Part shown: one piece after another, positions 34,764 to 44,591 of the stretch
How positions within the stretch are numbered: the stretch's first letter is position 1
Layout: the number at the start of each line of letters is the position of its first letter
Origin: Pseudomonas orientalis
Lineage (GTDB): Bacteria > Pseudomonadota > Gammaproteobacteria > Pseudomonadales > Pseudomonadaceae
DNA: 64,000 nt
NCBI RefSeq assembly: GCF_001439815.1
Contig: NZ_JYLM01000003.1
Span: forward strand, 605,641-669,640
Reading direction: 5' to 3'
Notes under the pieces: generated by a model
The model's database searches: none
What the model was told of the DNA's origin: nothing
The model's input: only the letters and a program-made list of their open reading frames with translations
Program-made: the position numbers and the translations under genes

Positions 34764-34811
34764 GTGACACGGAGCGTCACAGGATGCATTCCCACGCAGA
34801 GCGTGGGAACG
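34764..34811. repeat. Double palindrome repeat (GTTCCCACGCTCTGCGTGGGAA family)
   Basis: GTGAC...GTCAC (34764-34780) and TTCCCACGCAGAGCGTGGGAA (34789-34809) sit side by side upstream of the TetR gene. The complement of the second begins GATCGTTCCCACGCTCTG, exactly the 18 nt found at 63858-63875 beside the IS end. Confidence 0.8.
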
Positions 34812-34864
34812 ATCAACCGATCAACAAAACCTGGCGCTGTTTGTTTGACGCGAGTAAACGCCAC

Positions 34865-34894
34865 ATAAAAAAGCCGCCTTATAAAAGGCGGCTT
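34865..34894 (-). terminator. Terminator of lysS
   Basis: AAGCCGCCTT (34871-34880) and AAGGCGGCTT (34885-34894) form a 10-bp stem with a 4-nt loop; on the minus strand it is followed by a TTTTTT run. Confidence 0.9.
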
Positions 34895-34909
34895 CGGATT
34901 TCGCTACGG

Positions 34910-36412
34910 TTACGCTTGTGGCCGCATGTGCGGGAACAAGATCACATCGCGGATCGACGGCGAGTTGGTCAGCAGCATCACCAGGCGGTCAATGCCGATA
35001 CCTTCACCGGCGGTGGGCGGCATGCCGTATTCCAGGGCACGTACGAAGTCAGCGTCGTAGTGCATGGCTTCGTCATCCCCGGCGTCCTTGTCGGCTACCT
35101 GGGCCATGAAGCGCTCGGCCTGGTCTTCCGCGTCGTTGAGCTCGGAGTAGGCGTTGGCGATTTCACGGCCGCCAATGAACAGTTCGAAACGGTCGGTGAC
35201 GTTCGGGTTGTCATCGTTGCGACGGGCCAGCGGCGACACTTCGAACGGGTACTGGGTAATGAAGTGCGGTTGTTCCAGCTTGTGCTCCACCAGCTCTTCG
35301 AAAATCATCACCTGCAATTTGCCCAGGCCTTCGAAGCCCAGCACCTTGGCCCCGGCCTTCCTGGCAATGGCGCGGGCCTTGTCGATGTCATTCAGGTCGT
35401 CGGCGCTCAGCTCAGGGTTGTACTTGAGGATCGAGTCGAACACCGACAGGCGCACGAACGGTTCGCCGAAGTGGAACACCTTGTCGCCGTAGGGCACGTC
35501 GGTGCTGCCCAGCACCAGCTGCGCCAGTTCGCGGAACAGTTCTTCGGTCAGGTCCATGTTGTCTTCGTAGTCGGCGTAGGCCTGGTAGAACTCCAACATG
35601 GTGAATTCAGGGTTGTGACGGGTCGAGACGCCTTCGTTACGGAAGTTGCGGTTGATCTCGAACACTTTCTCAAAGCCGCCGACCACGAGGCGCTTGAGGT
35701 ACAGCTCCGGCGCGATCCGCAGGAACATTGGCAGGTCCAGCGCGTTGTGGTGAGTTTCGAACGGCTTGGCCGCGGCGCCACCGGGGATGGTCTGCAACAT
35801 CGGCGTTTCGACTTCGAGGAAGTCACGCTGGGCCAGGAAGCTGCGGATGTGGGCGATGACCTGCGAACGCACGCGGAAGGTCTGGCGCACGTCTTCGTTG
35901 ACGATCAGGTCAACGTAGCGCTGGCGGTAGCGCTGCTCGGTGTCGGTCAGGCCGTGGTGCTTGTCCGGCAGTGGGCGCAGGGATTTGGTCAGCAGGCGCA
36001 CGCTGGTCATCTCGACATACAGGTCGCCCTTGCCGGAACGGGCCAGGGTGCCTTCGGCTGCGATGATGTCGCCCATGTCCCAGGTTTTCACCGAGGCCAG
36101 GGTTTCTTCGGAGAGGGTCTTGCGGTTGACGTAGACCTGGATGCGCCCGGTCATGTCCTGGATCACCATGAACGAGCCACGGTTGAGCATGATGCGACCC
36201 GCCACCTTGACCGGGATCGCCGCTTCTGCCAGCTCTTCCTTGGTCTTGTCCGCGTACTGCTTCTGCAGGGCATCGCAGTAGTTGTCGCGGCGGAAGTCGT
36301 TGGGGAAGGCGTTACCCTTGGCGCGCTCGGCAGCCAGCTTTTCCTTGCGCAGGGCGATCAGGGAGTTTTCTTCCTGTTGCTGGGCTTGCGGGTCGAGTTG
36401 TTGGTCGCTCAT
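34910..36412 (-). CDS. lysS: Lysyl-tRNA synthetase, class II
   Basis: Charges tRNA-Lys. The 500-residue protein has an N-terminal OB-fold anticodon-binding domain ([20 protein letters not shown], residues about 65-150) and the class II catalytic core with motif 1 ([15 protein letters not shown]), motif 2 ([20 protein letters not shown]) and motif 3 ([11 protein letters not shown]). It lies downstream of prfB on the same strand, 61 nt apart, the usual prfB-lysS order in gamma-proteobacteria. Confidence 0.97.
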   Translation of the reverse strand: MSDQQLDPQAQQQEENSLIALRKEKLAAERAKGNAFPNDFRRDNYCDALQKQYADKTKEELAEAAIPVKVAGRIMLNRGSFMVIQDMTGRIQVYVNRKTLSEETLASVKTWDMGDIIAAEGTLARSGKGDLYVEMTSVRLLTKSLRPLPDKHHGLTDTEQRYRQRYVDLIVNEDVRQTFRVRSQVIAHIRSFLAQRDFLEVETPMLQTIPGGAAAKPFETHHNALDLPMFLRIAPELYLKRLVVGGFEKVFEINRNFRNEGVSTRHNPEFTMLEFYQAYADYEDNMDLTEELFRELAQLVLGSTDVPYGDKVFHFGEPFVRLSVFDSILKYNPELSADDLNDIDKARAIARKAGAKVLGFEGLGKLQVMIFEELVEHKLEQPHFITQYPFEVSPLARRNDDNPNVTDRFELFIGGREIANAYSELNDAEDQAERFMAQVADKDAGDDEAMHYDADFVRALEYGMPPTAGEGIGIDRLVMLLTNSPSIRDVILFPHMRPQA

Positions 36413-36473
36413 GTCTTAAATTTTCCATCAGGTTCGTTGTCCCAGGCCTGTGGTCTGGGATCGCCTACAATCT

Positions 36474-37569
36474 TTACAGCCCCGATTTCAGGCTGGCTTC
36501 CAGGTATTCGTCGATATCACCGTCGAGCACCTTGTCGCAGTCGCTGCGTTCGATGTTAGTGCGCAAATCCTTGATCCGCGACGCATCGAGTACATAAGAA
36601 CGGATCTGGTGTCCCCAGCCGATGTCCGACTTGGTGTCTTCCAGCGCCTGGGAAGCGGCGTTGCGCTTCTGCATCTCCTGCTCGTACAACTTGGCCCGCA
36701 GCATTTTCATGGCGGTGTCCTTGTTCGCGTGCTGGGAACGTTCGTTCTGGCAGCTGACCACGGTGTTGGTCGGTACGTGGGTGATACGTACCGCCGAGTC
36801 GGTGGTGTTTACGTGCTGGCCACCGGCGCCGGAGGAGCGGTAGGTGTCGATGCGCAGGTCGGCCGGGTTGATCTCGATTTCCACCTTGTCGTCGATCTCT
36901 GGCGAGACGAATACCGCCGAGAAGGACGTGTGGCGACGGTTGCCGGAGTCGAACGGACTTTTGCGCACCAGGCGGTGCACGCCGATCTCGGTGCGCAGCC
37001 AGCCAAAGGCGTATTCACCCTTGATGTGCACGGTCGCGCCCTTGATACCGGCGACTTCACCGGCGGACAGTTCCATGATGGTCGCCTCGAAACCGCGCTT
37101 GTCGGCCCAGCGCAGATACATGCGCAGCAGGATGTTGGCCCAGTCCTGGGCCTCGGTGCCGCCGGAACCGGCCTGGATGTCCAGGTAGGCGTTGTTCGGG
37201 TCCATTTCGTGGCTGAACATGCGGCGAAATTCAAGCTTGGCGAGGTTTTCCTCGAGACGGGCCAGCTCGGCGACGACATCGCCCACTGCGCCTTCGTCAT
37301 CTTCTTCGACGGCCATGTCCAGCAGGTCGCGGCAGTCGGCCAGGCCGGTGTTCAGTTCGTCAAGCGTGTCGACGATCTGCGCCAGCGCAGCGCGCTCGCG
37401 CCCCAGTTCCTGGGCGTATTCAGGTTTGTTCCAGACAGCAGGATCTTCAAGCTCGCGATTGACTTCGGTCAGACGCTCATGCTTTTGATCGTAGTCAAAG
37501 ATACCCCCGAATAGTTTCGGAGCGCTCGGACAGGTCCTTGATGGTGTTAAGGATCGGGTTGATTTCCAT
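36474..37569 (-). CDS. prfB: Peptide chain release factor 2, programmed +1 frameshift
   Basis: RF2 recognises UGA and UAA and releases the peptide at the ribosome. The gene reads [20 protein letters not shown] in one frame to codon 24, where the sequence GGGGGTATCTTTGAC (ending at 37494) gives the classic slippery CUU-UGA with a Shine-Dalgarno-like CGGGGG upstream. The in-frame TGA is at 37495-37497; a +1 shift continues [12 protein letters not shown] for another 340 residues, 364 in all. The anticodon-mimic SPF and the catalytic GGQ ([11 protein letters not shown]) are present. The frameshift is autoregulatory: high RF2 terminates at the UGA. It is not an assembly error. Confidence 0.95.
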
Positions 37570-37689
37570 GGCGGGCAGCACTCGTTGGCGAACTTTTGAA
37601 AGCCGGCGAGTATAACGGCAAACGCCTGGAAACGGCAGTCCACCCGGTCGAAAAGGCAGAGGTTTGTACACAATCCCAAGACCGATGAA

Positions 37690-37780
37690 GAGCCCCCTCC
37701 CACAGGGGATCTTCGCTGCTTTAAGCATTTCGTTCGCTTAACTGACTGGCATTAGGGCAAGCCCCCTCCCACAGTTGGCT
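37690..37780. repeat. Two half-REP sequences between prfB and wspR
   Basis: GCCCCCTCCCACA occurs at about 37692-37704 and again, as GGCAAGCCCCCTCCCACA, at about 37757-37774, in the same orientation. They are partial copies of the REP family seen elsewhere. The region 37570-37796 shows no gene. Confidence 0.65.
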
Positions 37781-37796
37781 TTGCGCAGGCCTTGAG

Positions 37797-38798
37797 TTAT
37801 TCGATGCCCACCTGATTACGCCCATTGTGCTTGGCCATATACAGGCCTTTGTCCGCCGCCATGATCAACTGCCGGCAATCGGTACCTTGCACCGGCGTCA
37901 AGGTCGACAAGCCAATGCTGATGGTCAGGCTTGAACCTTCAGTCGGCGCGATATGCGGGATTTTCAAGGCGGCCACCGCCATGCGCAGTTTTTCAGCCAC
38001 CAGCCGCGCACCGCCCGGCGAGGTGTTGGGCAGCACCAGCGCGAACTCTTCGCCGCCATAGCGTGCCGGCAGGTCGGAAGGACGGCTGCTGGCTTCGCGG
38101 ATGGTGTTGGCGACTTTGCGCAAGGCTTCGTCACCCTCGACGTGGCCAAAGCTGTCGTTGTAGGTCTTGAAGAAGTCCACATCGATCATCAGCAACGAGA
38201 GCTGGGTCTGGTCGCGCATGGCACGGCGCCATTCCAGTTCCAGATATTCGTCGAAGTGACGGCGATTGGACAGCCCGGTCAGGCCATCGGAGTTCATCAG
38301 CCGTTGCAACACCAGATTGGTGTCCAGCAACTGTTGCTGGCTGACCCGCAGCGCACGGTAGGCCGCGTCGCGCTGCAACAGCGTCATGTAGGAGCGCGAG
38401 TGGTAGCGAATCCGCGCCACCAGCTCGATATTGTCCGGCAGCTTGACCAGGTAATCGTTGGCCCCGGCGGCAAAGGCTGCGCTCTTGATCAGCGGGTCTT
38501 CCTTGGTGGAAAGCACAATGATCGGGATATTCGCCGTGGCCGGGTGATTGCGGTATTCGCGCACCAGGGTCAGGCCGTCGAGGCCGGGCATGACCAGGTC
38601 TTGCAGGATCACCGTCGGCTTGATGCGAATCGCCTGGGCGATCGCCTGGTGTGGATCGGCGCAAAAGTGGAAGTCGATATTTTCTTCATGGGCCAGGCCG
38701 CGCCGCACGGCTTCGCCGATCATGGCCTGGTCATCGACCAGCAGCACCATGGCGGCGTTTTCGTCGGTCTTGAAGTCGTCGAGCTGTAAATCATTCAT
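37797..38798 (-). CDS. wspR: Response regulator diguanylate cyclase WspR
   Basis: Output of the Wsp system: a receiver domain followed by GGDEF, making cyclic di-GMP from GTP when phosphorylated. The 333-residue protein has phospho-acceptor D67 in ILQDLVMPG, a linker helix, and the active site GGEEF (248-252) with the I-site R239-P-S-D242 five residues upstream, so product inhibition is expected. It lies 52 nt after wspF on the same strand, unlike the overlapping starts of the other wsp genes. Cyclic di-GMP from WspR promotes surface attachment and cellulose or other polysaccharide synthesis. Confidence 0.95.
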   Translation of the reverse strand: MNDLQLDDFKTDENAAMVLLVDDQAMIGEAVRRGLAHEENIDFHFCADPHQAIAQAIRIKPTVILQDLVMPGLDGLTLVREYRNHPATANIPIIVLSTKEDPLIKSAAFAAGANDYLVKLPDNIELVARIRYHSRSYMTLLQRDAAYRALRVSQQQLLDTNLVLQRLMNSDGLTGLSNRRHFDEYLELEWRRAMRDQTQLSLLMIDVDFFKTYNDSFGHVEGDEALRKVANTIREASSRPSDLPARYGGEEFALVLPNTSPGGARLVAEKLRMAVAALKIPHIAPTEGSSLTISIGLSTLTPVQGTDCRQLIMAADKGLYMAKHNGRNQVGIE

Positions 38799-38850
38799 GT
38801 GCGGTCACCTGAATTACTGCCTGCAAACCAGCACGGCGGGAGATTTTCGA

Positions 38851-39858
38851 TCATGCAAAGACCTCCAGCAATCGCGGCGCAATTCTGTCCAGTGGGCGAA
38901 TTTCAACAGCGGCGTCAATCGCCGCCGCCGCTTTTGGCATTCCATACACCGCCGAACTCTGCTGATCCTGGGCGATGGTCAAATATCCTTGTTCGCGCAT
39001 CAGCTTGAGGCCCTGGGCGCCATCGCGCCCCATGCCGGTCAGCAATACGCCAACGGCGTCACCGTTCCAATGACTGGCGACACTTTCGAAAAATACGTCG
39101 ATGGAGGGCCGGTAAATCTCGTTCACCGGCTCTGCGGTATAGGCTAGCGTGCCATTTTTCAACAAGCGAATATGGTGGTTGGTACCGGCCAGCAAGACCA
39201 CGCCGCTTTGCGGCGGCTCACCCTCTCGGGCCAGGCGCACCGGCAGGCCGGACGCACTGCTCAACCACTCGGCCATGCCGGCGGCGAACACCTGGTCCAC
39301 ATGCTGGACCAGCACGATGGCGGCGGGAAAGCTACGCGGCAAAGCCTTGAGCAGCACTTCCAGGGCCGCCGGGCCGCCCGCCGAAGAACCGATAGCCACC
39401 AGGCTCTGGCGTTTGCCGGTGCTGCGCTCAGGCGCGGTTTCGGCGCGCACACGGCTACCGCGCTGGCCGATCAGCCAGCCGATGTTGAGGATCTTGCGCA
39501 ACAACGGCGCAGCCGCATCCCTGGGGTTGCCCACACCGAGCGCCGGGGTGTCCACCACATCCAGGGCGCCGTGGCCCATGGCTTCGAACACCCGGCTCAT
39601 ATTGGCCTGGCGGTCGACGGTCACCAGCAGAATCGCGCAGGGCGTCTCGGCCATGATCTGCCGCGTAGCCTCCACGCCGTCCATTACCGGCATGATCAGG
39701 TCCATCAGGATCAGGTCCGGGACTCGCTCGGCACAGCGCTGCACCGCTTCCAGACCGTTATTGGCCACCCACACCAGTTCATGGGCCGGCTCGAAGCTCA
39801 ACGCGCGCCGCAACGCCTCGACGGCCAGGGGCATGTCATTGACGATCGCAATCCTCAT
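38851..39858 (-). CDS. wspF: Wsp methylesterase WspF (CheB type)
   Basis: Demethylates the receptor WspA and so restrains the pathway. The 335-residue protein has a receiver domain (D53 in LMDLIMPVMDG) and a CheB esterase domain with the triad S159 (IGSSAGGP), H186 (VQHVDQV) and D279 (GMGRDGAQG). All three are present and the frame is intact, so this strain should not be a loss-of-function wrinkly-spreader type caused by wspF. Its start overlaps wspE by 4 nt. Confidence 0.95.
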   Translation of the reverse strand: MRIAIVNDMPLAVEALRRALSFEPAHELVWVANNGLEAVQRCAERVPDLILMDLIMPVMDGVEATRQIMAETPCAILLVTVDRQANMSRVFEAMGHGALDVVDTPALGVGNPRDAAAPLLRKILNIGWLIGQRGSRVRAETAPERSTGKRQSLVAIGSSAGGPAALEVLLKALPRSFPAAIVLVQHVDQVFAAGMAEWLSSASGLPVRLAREGEPPQSGVVLLAGTNHHIRLLKNGTLAYTAEPVNEIYRPSIDVFFESVASHWNGDAVGVLLTGMGRDGAQGLKLMREQGYLTIAQDQQSSAVYGMPKAAAAIDAAVEIRPLDRIAPRLLEVFA

Positions 39859-42128
39859 GTCCGAGCGCCTCCAATCAGTTCAACCACGGCGTCGAGCAAG
39901 GCGTCGTCGTGGAAGCTGGCTTTGGCCAGATAATAGTCGGCGCCGGCGTCGAGGCCTCGGCGTCGGTCTTCTTCACGATCCTTGTAGGAAACCACCATCA
40001 CCGGCAACGATTGCAGGCGACTGTCGCGGCGCAAGAGTGTGACCAATTCAATACCGTCCATGCGGGGCATATCAATGTCAGTGATAAGCAGGTCGAAATC
40101 CTCGGAACGCAAGGCGTTCCAGCCATCCATGCCATCGACCGCGACGGCCACTTCATAACCGCGATTGAGTAATAACTTGCGTTGCAGCTCACGTACAGTC
40201 AGCGAGTCGTCCACCACCAGCACCCGCTTACGCGGTGCTTCGGTGGCTTGCTGGGTGCGCCGGGCGATACGTTCCAGGCGGCCGGTGTTGAGCAACTTGT
40301 CCACCGACCGCAGCATGTCTTCCACGTCGACGATCAGGGCGACCGAGCCATCGTCGAGCAAGGCGCCGGCGGAAATATCCTGGACCTTGCCCAGGCGATC
40401 ATCCAGCGGCAACACCACCAGGGTGCGCTCGCCGATAAAGCGCTCCACGGCGATCCCGTACACGGCATCGCGCTCGCGGATCACCACCACTTTCAACGTG
40501 TCCGAAGGGGTTAGCCCGGGTGGACGCTGCAACAGCTGACTGGCGGCGACCAGGCCGACATGCCGGCCCTCATGCCAGAAATGCTGGCGACCTTCCAGTT
40601 GCACAATGTCCTCGGGCGCCAGGTCGCACATGCGTTCGATGTGCGCCAGCGGGAAGGCGTAGGCCTCTTCACCGACCTCCACCACCAGGCTGCGCACCAC
40701 CGACAAGGTCAATGGCACTTCCAGATGAAAGCGACTGCCCTGCCCCGCCGTCTGCTCCAGCACCACCGCGCCGCGCAATTGACGCACCATATGTTGCACC
40801 GCATCCAGGCCCACCCCGCGACCGGACACTTCGGTCACTTTGTCGCGCAGGCTGAACCCCGGCAGGAACAGGAACGTCAGCAGTTCTTCCTCGCTCAGGC
40901 GCAACGCGGTTTCCACGGGGGACAGGTGCCGATCGACAATGGTGCCGCGCAGGCGCTCAAGGTCGACACCGTTACCGTCATCGCTCAACTCCAGCACCAG
41001 CAGCCCGGCTTGATGCGAGGCGCGCAGACGAATCAAGCCTTCCGCCGGCTTGCCCGCCAGCAGCCGCTGCTCGGGCATTTCGATGCCGTGGTCGACGGCA
41101 TTGCGTAATAAATGCGTGAGGGGCGCCTCGAGCTTTTCCAGTACATCGCGGTCGACCTGGGTCTTTTCGCCCTCGATTTCCAGGCGCACTTGCTTGCCCA
41201 GGCTGCGGCCGAGGTCTCGCACCATGCGCACCTGCCCGGCCAGCACATCGGCGAACGGACGCATGCGGCAGGCCAACGCGGTGTCGTACAGCACCTGGGC
41301 GCGTTGGCCGGCCTGCCAGCCGTACTCATCCAGCTCGGCATTCTTTTCCGCCAGCAGTGCCTGGGCCTCGCTCAACAACCGCCGGGTATCAGCCAGGGCT
41401 TCCTGGGCCTCGAGGTTCAGGTCGACAACCTTGAGGTGGCCCTCCAGGGTGTCCAAGGCACGCAGGCTGTTGCTTTGCAGGCGCTTGAGGCGCTGCAGGC
41501 TGGCCAGGTAAGGCTTGAGTCGCTGGGTTTCCACCAGCGACTTGCTGGACAGGTCCAACAGACTGTTCAAGCGCTCGGCCGTGACCCGCAGCACGCGCTC
41601 ACCGCCTTCGGTCATGCGCTTGCCCTGGCGCGGCGGCTCGCTGGTGACGGCGGGCGCAGGCTCAGGTTCGGACGGCAGCGCTTCGATCACCGGCATGGGC
41701 ACCGGTTCGGGTTTCGGCGCAACCATGGCGGTGGGTTGCGACGGGTCCAGCAGGCGCTCCATCAGCGCCACATAGGCCTGGATATCCGCCGTCCCCACGT
41801 CATTGCCCGGGGTGGCGATGCGCATCAGCAAATCCGTACCCTGCAGCAACGCGTCGATATGTTCGGGCTGCAGGTACAAGCGTGCTTCCTGGGCGCTGAC
41901 CAGGCAGTCTTCCATGACATGGGCCACGCTGACGCCAGCGTCCACGCCGACAATCCGCGCCGCGCCCTTGAGCGAGTGCGCGGCACGCATGCAGGCCTCG
42001 AGCTGGTCGGCCTGGGTCGGGTTGCGCTCCAGGGCCAGCAGGCCTGCACTGAGCACCTGGGTCTGCGCATCGGCTTCCAGGCTGAACAATTCCAACAGCG
42101 AGGCATCGCGCATCTGGTCGGGGGTCAT
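39855..42128 (-). CDS. wspE: Hybrid histidine kinase WspE (CheA type)
   Basis: CheA-like kinase with a fused receiver domain, 757 residues. Order: HPt with H51 in RAAHSLKGAARI; dimerisation region; ATPase with LTHLLRNAVDHGIE (N box), LVLELSDDGNGVDL and the GRGVGLDAV (G2) motif; CheW-like domain; C-terminal receiver with the phospho-aspartate in LLITDIDMPRMDG. It phosphorylates WspR and WspF. Overlaps wspD and wspF by 4 nt on each side. Confidence 0.95.
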   Translation of the reverse strand: MTPDQMRDASLLELFSLEADAQTQVLSAGLLALERNPTQADQLEACMRAAHSLKGAARIVGVDAGVSVAHVMEDCLVSAQEARLYLQPEHIDALLQGTDLLMRIATPGNDVGTADIQAYVALMERLLDPSQPTAMVAPKPEPVPMPVIEALPSEPEPAPAVTSEPPRQGKRMTEGGERVLRVTAERLNSLLDLSSKSLVETQRLKPYLASLQRLKRLQSNSLRALDTLEGHLKVVDLNLEAQEALADTRRLLSEAQALLAEKNAELDEYGWQAGQRAQVLYDTALACRMRPFADVLAGQVRMVRDLGRSLGKQVRLEIEGEKTQVDRDVLEKLEAPLTHLLRNAVDHGIEMPEQRLLAGKPAEGLIRLRASHQAGLLVLELSDDGNGVDLERLRGTIVDRHLSPVETALRLSEEELLTFLFLPGFSLRDKVTEVSGRGVGLDAVQHMVRQLRGAVVLEQTAGQGSRFHLEVPLTLSVVRSLVVEVGEEAYAFPLAHIERMCDLAPEDIVQLEGRQHFWHEGRHVGLVAASQLLQRPPGLTPSDTLKVVVIRERDAVYGIAVERFIGERTLVVLPLDDRLGKVQDISAGALLDDGSVALIVDVEDMLRSVDKLLNTGRLERIARRTQQATEAPRKRVLVVDDSLTVRELQRKLLLNRGYEVAVAVDGMDGWNALRSEDFDLLITDIDMPRMDGIELVTLLRRDSRLQSLPVMVVSYKDREEDRRRGLDAGADYYLAKASFHDDALLDAVVELIGGART

Positions 42129-42826
42129 GCGAGGCTCCGGGTCACGGCGGACAGCAATTGAGCCTCATCCAGCCAGCGCAGGCTGCGGCCTTTCCACTGC
42201 AACACACCTTGGGTGAAGCGCGCGCTGGCCTGGGTACCGGAGGCCGACGCGGCGCTCAAGGTGCGCTCATCGATGGCATGGATGCCATCCACTTCGTCCA
42301 CCGGCACGACTACCGGGCCATCCTGCGCGGCAATGATCAGCATGCGCGGCATGATGCGCCCGCCGGTAGCGCCGGCAGGGGTGCTGTCCAGGCCGAGCAG
42401 TTCAACCAGCGACAGGCAGGCCACCAACGCGCCGCGTACGTTGGCCACGCCCAGCAATGCCCGGGAGCGCTGGTGCGGCAAGGAGTGGATCGGTTGCAAG
42501 GGCGCGACTTCCACCAGGCAACGGGTGGCGATGCCAAGCCATTCTTCGCCGAGGCGGAACATCAGCAAGGAGCGGGTGGCCACCTGGTTATCGAGCTCGC
42601 GGGCGGCTTGCGCGGGACGCTCATCCTGCGCCAGCGCATAGCGGTCGAGCAGGCGCGTGGCCGCAGCGGAATACACCGAGCAGTTACGGCAATGGATATG
42701 GTCCGCCAGCAAGGGGCAGGATTTGTCACCATGAATGCCGATGCGGTTCCAGCAGTCGTCGATGGCTTGGGTATCGGCCAGGGTCAGGTCCAGGCCTGCG
42801 GTATCCAGCGCGTCAGGGCTACTCAT
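42125..42826 (-). CDS. wspD: Chemotaxis coupling protein WspD (CheW-like)
   Basis: A 233-residue CheW-domain protein linking WspA to WspE. The CheW core (MFRLGEEWLGIATRCLVEVA, then IHSLPHQRSRALLGVANVRG) occupies the C-terminal two thirds. The N-terminus is longer than classical CheW and contains DKSCPLLADHIHCRNCSVYS with three cysteines and two histidines, suggesting an extra metal or structural feature. It overlaps wspC and wspE by 4 nt. The presence of two CheW proteins (WspB and WspD) is normal for Wsp. Confidence 0.9.
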   Translation of the reverse strand: MSSPDALDTAGLDLTLADTQAIDDCWNRIGIHGDKSCPLLADHIHCRNCSVYSAAATRLLDRYALAQDERPAQAARELDNQVATRSLLMFRLGEEWLGIATRCLVEVAPLQPIHSLPHQRSRALLGVANVRGALVACLSLVELLGLDSTPAGATGGRIMPRMLIIAAQDGPVVVPVDEVDGIHAIDERTLSAASASGTQASARFTQGVLQWKGRSLRWLDEAQLLSAVTRSLA

Positions 42827-44082
42827 CGTTCGGACTCTCTGTCTGCTCGCTCGCTACGCGCGGCGCGCGCCTGCAAACGACGCGCCCCTGCACTGTCGCC
42901 CTGGGACTCGAGCAACGCGGCCAGGTGCATCAAGGCCTGCGGATGCTGCGGCTCCAGGTATAAGGCTTTACGGTAATACCCTTGGGCCTGCAGGGCACTG
43001 CCGGCCACATCGCTGAGCAAGCCCAGCCAGTAGAACACCTGGGCAACCGGCGGGTGGCTGCCCAAATAGCGCTCGCAGGCAGCGCGGGCCTCGGCACTTT
43101 TGCCCTCATTGGCCAAGGTGGCGATCTGGTTGAGCAGCGCGCCAGCCTCCGTGTGCGGCGCCTTGACCGGCGCCGCCTGGGCGCTGACCGTACTGAACGG
43201 GCGCGGCCTGAGCGCAACAGGTGCCGCACTGCGCTGGGGCGTGGGCGCCGACATCGGGACAAACACCGGGGCTGGTGCGGCCGATTCCACATGCCGACTG
43301 AACGCAAAGGATTGCGGCACGCCAATCGAACGCATGCCATGGCGTCCCAGCAGGCTGCCTTCGGCCGGGCCGATAAACAGCACGCCGTCGACGTGGGTCA
43401 GTTCCTTGAGCACATCGAAGACTTGCTGCTGGGTGGATTGATCGAAGTAGATCAGCAGGTTGCGACAGAACACAAAATCGTAGCTGGGCTCGTTGGCCAG
43501 CAGCGCCGGGTCGAGCAAGTTGCCCACTTGCAGGCGCACCTGCTCGCGCACCCGGTCGGCGATGCGGTAGGCACCGCCGTCTTCAGTGAAATGCCGGTCA
43601 CGAAATTCAAGATCGGCGCCGCGAAAGGAGTTCTTGCCGTACACCCCGCGGCGGGCACGCTCCACGGACAGCGGGCTGACGTCCATCCCCTGCACTTTGA
43701 ACTGGTGCGGCGCCAGGCCCGCGTCAAGCAACGACATGGCAATCGAATAGGGTTCTTCGCCGGTGGAACAGGGCAGGCTGAGAATGCGTAAAGCGCGCAT
43801 CTGCTTGATCTCGGCCAGGCGTGCATGGGCCAGGCGGGCCAGGGTCGCAAAGGACTCGGGATAGCGGAAAAACCAGGTTTCGGGAACGATCACCGCTTCG
43901 ATCAGTGCCTGCTGCTCATCATGGGAGCTGTGCAGGAGCTGCCAGTACGCGTCCGCGCTCTGCGCCTGGGACAGCTGGCAGCGCTGGCGCACCGCGCGCT
44001 CGATGATCGCCTCGCCCACAGAAGCGACGTCCAGGCCGATGCGTTCCTTCAGAAAGGCCGAGAAGCGCGGATCACTGCTCAT
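42823..44082 (-). CDS. wspC: Wsp methyltransferase WspC (CheR type) with TPR
   Basis: Uses SAM to methylate glutamates of WspA and so raises signalling. The 419-residue protein has a CheR domain (LRILSLPCSTGEEPYSIAMS is the SAM motif; FDVLKELTHVDGVLFIGPAE later) and a C-terminal TPR region (GKSAEARAACERYLGSHPPV and QGYYRKALYLEPQHPQALMH), expected to help recognise the receptor. It overlaps wspB and wspD by 4 nt. Confidence 0.93.
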   Translation of the reverse strand: MSSDPRFSAFLKERIGLDVASVGEAIIERAVRQRCQLSQAQSADAYWQLLHSSHDEQQALIEAVIVPETWFFRYPESFATLARLAHARLAEIKQMRALRILSLPCSTGEEPYSIAMSLLDAGLAPHQFKVQGMDVSPLSVERARRGVYGKNSFRGADLEFRDRHFTEDGGAYRIADRVREQVRLQVGNLLDPALLANEPSYDFVFCRNLLIYFDQSTQQQVFDVLKELTHVDGVLFIGPAEGSLLGRHGMRSIGVPQSFAFSRHVESAAPAPVFVPMSAPTPQRSAAPVALRPRPFSTVSAQAAPVKAPHTEAGALLNQIATLANEGKSAEARAACERYLGSHPPVAQVFYWLGLLSDVAGSALQAQGYYRKALYLEPQHPQALMHLAALLESQGDSAGARRLQARAARSERADRESER

Positions 44083-44591
44083 AGGCTCAACTCACTGGAA
44101 AACAGCAGCGCGCGCACGTCATCGGTCAACAGCTCGGCCACGCCGATCCATTGCATCAAGCCCAGCGCATCTTCGCGCACCGGCCCCAGGTAGGGCGCCT
44201 GGCGGTTATCCAGGCCATAGGGCTGGAACTCGGCGGGGTCGCAACGCAGGGTGTCGGTGGCCTGTTCCAGAATCAGCCCCAGCCACCGCGCCTGGCTCCA
44301 GGGTTGTGGCTGATAATTGACCAGCACCAGCCGCGTGCTGGTGCGGGCCTGGGCTGCGGTACCAAAGGTCAGTGCGCTCAGGTCGATCACCGGCACCAGC
44401 GCGCCGCGATGGGCAAAGATGCCCGCCACCCACACAGGTGCCTGTGCGATGGGTTTAAGCGGCAGGCGCGGCAGCACCTCGACCACTTCCGTGGCCTTGA
44501 GGGCAAAGCGCTCACTGGCGATGTGGAACACCAGAAACAATGCCTTTTTCGCGGCCGGGATGGCGCCGCGTTTCGCCGCGAAGTCGCTCAT
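44079..44591 (-). CDS. wspB: Chemotaxis coupling protein WspB (CheW-like)
   Basis: A 170-residue CheW-like protein: FLVFHIASERFALKATEVVE, then VWVAGIFAHRGALVPVIDLS, the usual CheW pattern. It connects the receptor WspA to the kinase WspE. Its ATG overlaps the wspA stop by one base (TGATG) and it overlaps wspC by 4 nt. Confidence 0.92.
   Translation of the reverse strand: MSDFAAKRGAIPAAKKALFLVFHIASERFALKATEVVEVLPRLPLKPIAQAPVWVAGIFAHRGALVPVIDLSALTFGTAAQARTSTRLVLVNYQPQPWSQARWLGLILEQATDTLRCDPAEFQPYGLDNRQAPYLGPVREDALGLMQWIGVAELLTDDVRALLFSSELSL

Noticed and set aside
34211..37514. Long plus-strand frames over the TetR, lysS and prfB genes
   Set aside because: They read through three recognised genes and an intergenic terminator, with no domain of their own.
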